Source: Bacteroidales bacterium UBA2030 (GTDB lineage: Bacteria > Bacteroidota > Bacteroidia > Bacteroidales > TTA-H9). From it: a stretch of 12,162 nt of DNA. Position numbers and translations under genes: made by a program. Positions 7,353 to 12,162 of this stretch are shown in pieces. Location of the stretch: the NCBI GenBank assembly GCA_002332755.1, contig DDBO01000015.1:1-12162 (forward strand), given 5' to 3'. The notes below the pieces were generated by a model that worked only from the letters and a program-made list of their open reading frames with translations, did not search any database and was not told the DNA's origin. How positions within the stretch are numbered: position 1 is the stretch's first letter; each line of letters starts with the position of its first letter.

Positions 7353-8741
7353 TTAATTGTTTTCGGAAGATTTTTTTACAAATAGCTGTGCATTTTCGTA
7401 ACGAACCACAATTACAGGATCCCCTTTTTCAATATGACCGACCACTGCAACTGCATCGAATATCTCTCCCTCAATATTAACCTTTCCTGCGGGTCTTAGA
7501 ATAGTTACTGCCAGGCCTTTTTTGCCTATCATTTCGGCATAGCGATTATCGGCAATGCTATAACCTTCGCTTTTATCCTGCACGGTATCGAGTGCCAGAC
7601 TGCCCAGAACAGGTACAGGACGGCTGAAAATCCTTTTGCTGATCCATAGCGAAAGCACGAGTGCAGTAAAGGCAGCTATTATAACAATGAAAAAGGCTTC
7701 AATGAGTTGAGAAATAACATTTTCACCGAATTCAAATCCTAAATTGCCAACCATGCTCAGTGTAAGGCCAGTTATAATCAATATTATGCCACTTATGCCC
7801 GCCCCTCCAAAACCAGGTATCGCGAATATTTCTATAGCGAGAAGTATAACTCCTGCAACAAACAGGAGTATTTCCCAATGTTCTGCCAGGCCTTCAAGAT
7901 AAAGAGGGGCAAAATATAAAATAGCGGCAACAACTGCTGCTGCCAAAGGAAATCCAATCCCCGGTGTTTGAAGTTCAAAGTAAATGCCTCCAATGATAAT
8001 GAGTATGAGAATACCCGAAATAAATGGATTGATCAGGAAGCCAATAATTTTATCGATAGCTGTTAGCTTCTGGGTAATTATTTGAGCCTTAGTGAAATTA
8101 TATTTGTCTAAAATCTCGCGGATGTTTTCGGCTTCTCCTTCACAATAGCCGTGTTTGATGGCTTCACTGGTGGTAAACGTTAATACCATTGTGGAGTCAA
8201 TGATTCCTGGTATGTAAATTCTCGGGTCAACCATTGCCTGGGCAATTTGTGGATCGCGACCTTTGGCCTCGGCCGTTGCGCGCATCATGGAGCGCATATA
8301 GCTTTGGTACTTATCGGGCAGTGGTTTACCTGTCTGATCGACCACGGTGGCTGCACCAATGTTGGCACCGGGCCTCATATATATGCTATCGCAAGCAATG
8401 CTAATGAGTGCACCGGCAGAGGCAGCATTGTTGTCGATAAAGACCCAAACCGGAATCTTTGACGTCAAAATAATGGTGCGTATGCTATCTGCTGCATCCA
8501 GTGAACCTCCATAAGTATTCATGTGAAGGATGATGAGATCGGCTTTTATTTTAGCAGCTTCCTCAAAACCCTTCTGGACTGCCCGTCTAACCGGTGGGGC
8601 TATTTCTTCCTTAATGTTAATAACATAAACTTTTTCGATATCGGGTGACAGGGGTTTCTTTTTGATCATCGCCCATGCTTCCCCTCCGATGAGTTGTAAA
8701 TTCAATAAAAGGATGCTTAGTGCACTCAGGAATGTTTTCAT
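7353..8741 (-). CDS. Long NfeD-family membrane-bound serine protease (ClpP-like domain)
   Basis: I place the start at ATG 8741, giving 462 residues with a signal peptide (MKTFLSALSILL..., cleavage probably after AWA, residue 24). An upstream TTG at 8759 would add six residues before it and is less likely. Residues about 35-225 are a ClpP/crotonase-type protease domain: NTYGGS (75-80) and NAASAGA with nucleophile S108; K144 or a nearby basic residue is the likely general base, which I cannot assign. Four to five membrane helices lie at about 235-370, including the family's ELQTPGIGFP and EIFAIPGFGG segments. The C-terminal OB-fold NfeD domain is at about 403-455 (MIGKKGLAVT, GEIFDAVA). In known systems such proteases act with stomatin/SPFH proteins in membrane quality control. 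No SPFH gene is in this window. A -7-like motif at 8771-8778 suggests its own promoter in addition to read-through from the phosphatase gene. Confidence 0.9.
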   Translation of the reverse strand: MKTFLSALSILLLNLQLIGGEAWAMIKKKPLSPDIEKVYVINIKEEIAPPVRRAVQKGFEEAAKIKADLIILHMNTYGGSLDAADSIRTIILTSKIPVWVFIDNNAASAGALISIACDSIYMRPGANIGAATVVDQTGKPLPDKYQSYMRSMMRATAEAKGRDPQIAQAMVDPRIYIPGIIDSTMVLTFTTSEAIKHGYCEGEAENIREILDKYNFTKAQIITQKLTAIDKIIGFLINPFISGILILIIIGGIYFELQTPGIGFPLAAAVVAAILYFAPLYLEGLAEHWEILLFVAGVILLAIEIFAIPGFGGAGISGIILIITGLTLSMVGNLGFEFGENVISQLIEAFFIVIIAAFTALVLSLWISKRIFSRPVPVLGSLALDTVQDKSEGYSIADNRYAEMIGKKGLAVTILRPAGKVNIEGEIFDAVAVVGHIEKGDPVIVVRYENAQLFVKKSSENN

Positions 8742-8750
8742 TTTGATATG

Positions 8751-8761
8751 GTTTGGCAAAC
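8751..8761. repeat. Short perfect palindrome in the nfeD leader
   Basis: GTTTG, a central G, then CAAAC forms an 11-bp inverted repeat. It sits 10 bp before the nfeD ATG, just downstream of the candidate -7 element, where it could be an operator or a small RNA hairpin. It is short and may be chance. Confidence 0.25.
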
Positions 8762-8770
8762 AACCTATTG

Positions 8771-8778
8771 CAAAGATA
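8771..8778 (-). promoter_or_regulatory. Candidate Bacteroidota -7 element for nfeD
   Basis: On the minus strand this reads TATCTTTG, an exact TAnnTTTG match, 30 bp before the nfeD ATG and wholly within the 48-bp gap after the phosphatase stop codon. The -33 position holds a T-run rather than a clear TTTG. Position and match make this the most credible promoter motif in the window. Confidence 0.45.
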
Positions 8779-8789
8779 AGGTCATCTTG

Positions 8790-9578
8790 TTAGAAAAATT
8801 GTTGTATTTCCCGAAGCAGGTCATTATGCAGGAGGCCATTGCTACTAAGAATTTGTTTACCAAAAATGAAATTCTTTCCCCCGCTAAAATCTGTATTGTC
8901 ACCTCCGGCTCTCTCAACGATGAAAGCACCGGCAGCCACATCCCAGGGATTTAGGCCATATTCATAAAAACCATCGAAACGACCACAGGCTACCCAGGCC
9001 AGGTCGAGTGCGGCCGACCCTAGTCTTCTGAGTCCACGGGTATTTTTCAAAAAACTTCTGAATAACTGCAAATAGGGATCCAGCAGGTCATAGTCATAAT
9101 ATGGAAACCCTGTGGCCAATAGAGATTCATGCATGTCGTTACGTCGGGATACGTGAATAGGTTTGCCATTGAGCAGTGCTGGCCCATCTTTCCATGCTAA
9201 AAAACTTTCACCATGGTTTACCTCGAATACTGAACCAATCACGGTTTCACCATTTTCCATCAGAGCAATGCTAATTGAAAAAAGAGGGATGCTATGTATG
9301 AAGTTGGTAGTGCCATCCAACGGATCAATTACCCAACGAAAACGGCTTTCCCCAACTTTACCTGTTCCTTCTTCTGCAAGGAAGGTGGCTTCCGGAAGCA
9401 GTGCTGATAGGCGTTTTACAATCAATTCTTCTGAGCCTTTATCGACGGCTGTAACGTAATTATGTAGACCCTTGTGCTCAACAGCACTTTCGCCAATGTT
9501 GCCCGCTTTTTCTCTGATAAATGCGGCTGCTTCACGGGCTATGCCTTCTACTTCAAGGGCTAATTTTTCGTAATTCAT
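8790..9578 (-). CDS. Inositol monophosphatase family protein (SuhB-like)
   Basis: This 262-residue protein has the usual length and all metal-site motifs of the family: EE (E69/E70) in LAEEGTG, the signature DPLDGTTNF (85-93) with D85, D88 and T90, and the C-terminal NPWDVAAGAFIVERAGG (210-226) with D213. GSAALDLAWVACGRFDGFYE (187-206) is the second signature region. It is expected to hydrolyse myo-inositol 1-phosphate or related sugar phosphates with Mg2+; related enzymes also act on 3'-phosphoadenosine 5'-phosphate or fructose 1,6-bisphosphate, so the substrate is open. Its ATG overlaps the lgt stop as ATGA (9575-9578), which indicates translational coupling. Cytoplasmic, no signal peptide. 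Confidence 0.93.
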   Translation of the reverse strand: MNYEKLALEVEGIAREAAAFIREKAGNIGESAVEHKGLHNYVTAVDKGSEELIVKRLSALLPEATFLAEEGTGKVGESRFRWVIDPLDGTTNFIHSIPLFSISIALMENGETVIGSVFEVNHGESFLAWKDGPALLNGKPIHVSRRNDMHESLLATGFPYYDYDLLDPYLQLFRSFLKNTRGLRRLGSAALDLAWVACGRFDGFYEYGLNPWDVAAGAFIVERAGGDNTDFSGGKNFIFGKQILSSNGLLHNDLLREIQQFF

Positions 9579-10741
9579 GAACCTGATTGAATTATGATGG
9601 ATTGTTTCTTAAAATAATAATGTAGAACTATTCCGGTGATAACCAGACCTATTGCTATTATCTGAGCTTGGGTGAGGGCCAGATTGCCTGTCAAAGTATA
9701 TCGCTGGTTTACCCTGATAATTTCTATTAAAAATCTTTCTAATCCGTTTAAAATAAGGTAAATACTAAAAAGATGCCCGGCATACTTCAGCCTTTTACGC
9801 ATTCTCCAAAGCACAAGGAAAAAAAGTGTGCATAGAATGGTTTCATAAATCGGCGTGGGGAATACAGGATGTTCAAGAACAAAGCAATGGGCCCCTGTGC
9901 AATCGGCTATGGGTATCCCTTCATTGATAATATTGTGCGGATAGTTGAAAGCCCACATCCAATCGGGCAGAAAACTAAGCAAGGCAGGCTTAGGATTGGG
10001 ATTAGGAATACCCCAACATCCGTCACCCGAAAGTTGGCATCCTATTCTGCCAACAGCATAGGCAAGCATTAGAGCGGGAGCTGCTACATCTGCAATATGA
10101 TACCAGGCTATGCCATTGCGTCGGGCGTAAATTACCACAGCGATAGCAGCCACAATTAGTCCTCCGTAGAAGGCAAGACCACTGAACGAAAATATCGTTC
10201 CCAAAGGGTCTTTGGCTAATTCATCAAGGTGCTCAACAACATCGAAAAGCTTGGCACCTGCAATACCAAATGCCGCCGCAACTACAAGGAAATTCAGGGT
10301 GAGTTGTTGTGGGGCAATCTTTATGAATTCGGTTTTGGGCTTTGGAAGTTTTTTCCGTCGCTTATCGTACCAGGTAAGAAAACCTAAAAATAGAGCAGTG
10401 ATTATTCCCCCCAACTTACTACCCGCTCCCGACAATAAATAGTCTTGGGGATGGTCGGCAAAATAACTATAGTTACCAAAAATCCCGAAAAATTTGAGGC
10501 CTATGAAATACCCGAATAGGAGCGAGGTTAATATTTCGGTTACTGAGGCGGGTTGTCCCACAATAATTTTCTTCACTGACACAGGAATGAGTCCTTGCTG
10601 ATGTTTTCTTTTCAACTCAAAATAGACCACAAGGCCGGCTGCCACAAAGGCCATGGCAACCATAAACCCATAGCTTTGTATTGGCAAGTTAATTTGCGTG
10701 CCCAGAAGGTCATTGATTAAGTCGCTGATTTTGGGATACAT
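9575..10741 (-). CDS. lgt: Prolipoprotein diacylglyceryl transferase
   Basis: This 388-residue polytopic membrane protein transfers diacylglycerol from phosphatidylglycerol to the lipobox Cys of prolipoproteins, the first step of lipoprotein maturation. The Lgt signature is at 231-244 (GRIGCQLSGDGCWG), with R232 matching the essential Arg143 of the E. coli enzyme. The C-terminal HPVFPTPIYE (291-300) and the LERFLIEIIR segment (334-343), with R336 as the likely equivalent of Arg239, are also present. It is about 100 residues longer than E. coli Lgt, with charged insertions at about 42-68 and 126-145 and a 245-290 loop. The E. coli FHGG motif reads FYGG here (Y192), and the Asn after GRIG is Cys (C235). 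It is tightly coupled to the phosphatase gene by a 4-bp overlap. Confidence 0.95.
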   Translation of the reverse strand: MYPKISDLINDLLGTQINLPIQSYGFMVAMAFVAAGLVVYFELKRKHQQGLIPVSVKKIIVGQPASVTEILTSLLFGYFIGLKFFGIFGNYSYFADHPQDYLLSGAGSKLGGIITALFLGFLTWYDKRRKKLPKPKTEFIKIAPQQLTLNFLVVAAAFGIAGAKLFDVVEHLDELAKDPLGTIFSFSGLAFYGGLIVAAIAVVIYARRNGIAWYHIADVAAPALMLAYAVGRIGCQLSGDGCWGIPNPNPKPALLSFLPDWMWAFNYPHNIINEGIPIADCTGAHCFVLEHPVFPTPIYETILCTLFFLVLWRMRKRLKYAGHLFSIYLILNGLERFLIEIIRVNQRYTLTGNLALTQAQIIAIGLVITGIVLHYYFKKQSIIIQSGS

Positions 10742-10812
10742 ATTCGCTCTTTATCAAATGGATAAGTTAGCTGCAAGCTACTCAAATTCACTGGATATGA
10801 AAAGGGGGTCTT
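10742..10812. other. mtaB-lgt intergenic gap with two small inverted repeats
   Basis: This 71-bp gap holds two adjacent imperfectly separated hairpin-capable repeats: TTATC/GATAA with a 5-nt spacer (10751-10765) and TAGCT/AGCTA with a 3-nt spacer (10768-10780). Stems are only 5 bp and AT-rich, with no T-run after them on the minus strand, so they do not make a convincing terminator. A promoter for lgt could lie here but no exact -7 motif was found. Confidence 0.3.
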
Positions 10813-12129
10813 TTATTCAGGTAAATAAAGGTAATGTCCTTTTTCATCGGTGATGTTTAGTGTAGTACGAATCAATGTATTGATAAGGTCAGGATTGTAA
10901 GGAGTTTTCACCCTGATATAATTCTCGGTAAATCCGCCCATCATGCCGTTTTCATTATCCGATTCAAACAAAATGCTGACTTCCAGCCCACGGCATGACT
11001 GGTAGAAGGCAGCCAGTTTGGTCTCAGATAATTCATGCAAGATTTTACTCCTTAATCGCTTAACAGAGGGTTCTAACTTTCCTGCCTTCATCGAAGCAGG
11101 TGTGCCGGGCCGATCGCTGTAGGTGAAAATGTGCATGTATGAAACCGGCAGACTTTCCAGAAAATGATAGGTTTCGTTAAAGAGCTCCTCTGTTTCGCCC
11201 GGAAAACCAACAATGACATCCGCCGCAATACAAGCATGAGGCATTAGCTCTTTAATTTTAAACACCCTTGAGGCAAAAAGTCGGGTGTCGTATTTGCGAC
11301 GCATCCACCGTAAAATGGTATCGGAACCCGACTGAAGGGGTATGTGAAAATGGGGCATGAGAATTTCGGAACTCGCCACAAGTTCAATGATTTCGTCCGT
11401 CAGCAATTCTGGTTCAATGGAAGAAATACGCATTCGTTCCACTACACGTTCTTCGTTAGCCTTTCTGAGAAAGTCAATGAATTTTTCCCCATTGCGGCGG
11501 CCAAAATCGCCAATGTTGACCCCGGTGAGCACTATTTCTTTCACACCCGTTGCTGCTGCCTTCCGGGCAGTATCTAAGGCTTGCTCAACAGTAGCACTGC
11601 GCGATCTGCCACGGGCATAGGGAATTGCACAATAAGTACAAAAATGATCGCAGCCATCCTGGATTTTTAAAAAGGAACGGGTTCTGTCTCCCGAAGAGAA
11701 GGCCGGATAAAATTGGCCTTCTGGGGCAAATCCTTCCTCCTTTTCGTGGCAGGGCTGATAATTTCCGGTTTCCTTGTCTATTATAGTTTTACCTTCGATT
11801 ATTGCTGGTAAATCAAATTTATTCTGATTCCCCAAAACCACATCCACTCCTTCAATTCTGCGGATACTTTCAGCCCTGAGTTCTGAATAACACCCAATCA
11901 CTGCTACCCTTGCCGATGGATTTCTCCGGATAGCCTGATAGATAGCTGCCCGACTTTTTTTCTCTGCCACCTGGGTGACTGTGCATGTATGAATCACGTA
12001 TACATCGGCCTCCTCAGAAAATTCGGTTATCTCGTAACCTAATTCCCTGAATCTTCTGGCTAAAGTTGAGGTTTCAGAAAAATTAAGCTTACAGCCAAGT
12101 GTATGAAATGCTATGCGTTTGTTAGACAT
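10813..12129 (-). CDS. mtaB: tRNA (N6-threonylcarbamoyladenosine(37)-C2)-methylthiotransferase
   Basis: This 438-residue radical-SAM methylthiotransferase converts t6A37 to ms2t6A37 in tRNAs reading ANN codons. The N-terminal UPF0004 domain has three cluster-binding Cys: C13 (HTLGCKLN), C49 (HTCTVT) and C80 (IGCYSE). The radical-SAM cluster motif is C160-x3-C164-x2-C167 (CDHFCTYCAIP). The central barrel includes ISSIEPELL, HIPLQSGSD and DVIVGFPGETEE, and a TRAM-like C-terminus follows at about 370-436. The HTLGCKLN start and length separate MtaB from MiaB and RimO. The start at ATG 12129 gives an intact N-terminus. It lies 71 bp upstream of lgt in the same direction. Confidence 0.94.
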   Translation of the reverse strand: MSNKRIAFHTLGCKLNFSETSTLARRFRELGYEITEFSEEADVYVIHTCTVTQVAEKKSRAAIYQAIRRNPSARVAVIGCYSELRAESIRRIEGVDVVLGNQNKFDLPAIIEGKTIIDKETGNYQPCHEKEEGFAPEGQFYPAFSSGDRTRSFLKIQDGCDHFCTYCAIPYARGRSRSATVEQALDTARKAAATGVKEIVLTGVNIGDFGRRNGEKFIDFLRKANEERVVERMRISSIEPELLTDEIIELVASSEILMPHFHIPLQSGSDTILRWMRRKYDTRLFASRVFKIKELMPHACIAADVIVGFPGETEELFNETYHFLESLPVSYMHIFTYSDRPGTPASMKAGKLEPSVKRLRSKILHELSETKLAAFYQSCRGLEVSILFESDNENGMMGGFTENYIRVKTPYNPDLINTLIRTTLNITDEKGHYLYLPE

Positions 12130-12131
12130 TT

Positions 12132-12144
12132 AGGTTTTAAACCT
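12132..12144. repeat. Perfect 13-bp palindrome just upstream of mtaB
   Basis: AGGTTT, a central T, then AAACCT is an exact inverted repeat ending 2 bp before the mtaB start codon. It overlaps the expected ribosome-loading region, so it could be an operator or affect translation. Only 33 bp of upstream sequence is visible, so the promoter context cannot be judged. Confidence 0.35.
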
Positions 12145-12162
12145 GATTTTTAAGGAACATTA

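Noticed and set aside
8742..8759. TTG start at 8759 for the NfeD-family protein
   Set aside because: It adds six residues before a standard signal peptide beginning at ATG 8741; the ATG is the simpler start.
10751..10780. Rho-independent terminator between mtaB and lgt
   Set aside because: The two inverted repeats have only 5-bp AT-rich stems and no T-run follows them on the transcribed strand.

Overview
This window looks like the chromosome of a Bacteroidota bacterium. The DNA is moderately AT-rich and start codons have little Shine-Dalgarno sequence before them. Several upstream regions carry matches to the Bacteroidota -7 promoter motif TAnnTTTG. The gene families (long Lgt, long NfeD, MtaB, receiver-PAS regulator) fit that phylum. 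No RNA genes, insertion sequences or CRISPR arrays were seen.

Left part (1-574, minus strand): the 5' part of a gene for a phospho-receiver domain followed by a PAS domain. The gene runs off the window edge. It faces away from the next block across about 280 bp of AT-rich DNA holding candidate promoter motifs and a perfect 13-bp palindrome.

Centre-left (855-6812, plus strand): a compact four-gene operon with gaps of 20, 34 and 12 bp, and the most interesting part of the window. The genes encode: (1) a secreted TolC/outer-membrane-efflux-like protein fused at its C-terminus to a GH18-like TIM-barrel domain; (2) a one-pass HlyD-type periplasmic adaptor; (3) a cytoplasmic zinc-ribbon protein resembling the TackOD1 output domain, followed by a GGDEF-like domain whose signature has become NNNTY; (4) a membrane-embedded processive-type family 2 glycosyltransferase with all core motifs. 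Together they suggest a synthase-dependent exopolysaccharide machine: GT2 would polymerise and export the glycan across the inner membrane, the HlyD-like protein would bridge the periplasm, and the TolC-like protein would form the outer-membrane exit with its own attached hydrolase-like domain. The TackOD1/GGDEF-like protein would be the cytoplasmic regulator. No PilZ domain, TPR-porin or deacetylase is encoded here, so the layout does not match the Bcs, Pga, Alg or Pel arrangements.

Right part (6809-12129, minus strand): five housekeeping-type genes in one direction: mtaB (tRNA methylthiotransferase), lgt (prolipoprotein diacylglyceryl transferase), an inositol-monophosphatase-family gene, a long NfeD-type membrane protease gene, and a macro-domain ADP-ribose hydrolase gene. 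Some are tightly coupled (lgt and the phosphatase gene overlap by 4 bp; nfeD and the macro gene are 10 bp apart). A good -7 motif before nfeD suggests an internal promoter. The last minus-strand gene and the last plus-strand gene converge and share the bases TTAA across both stop codons, leaving no room for a terminator between them.
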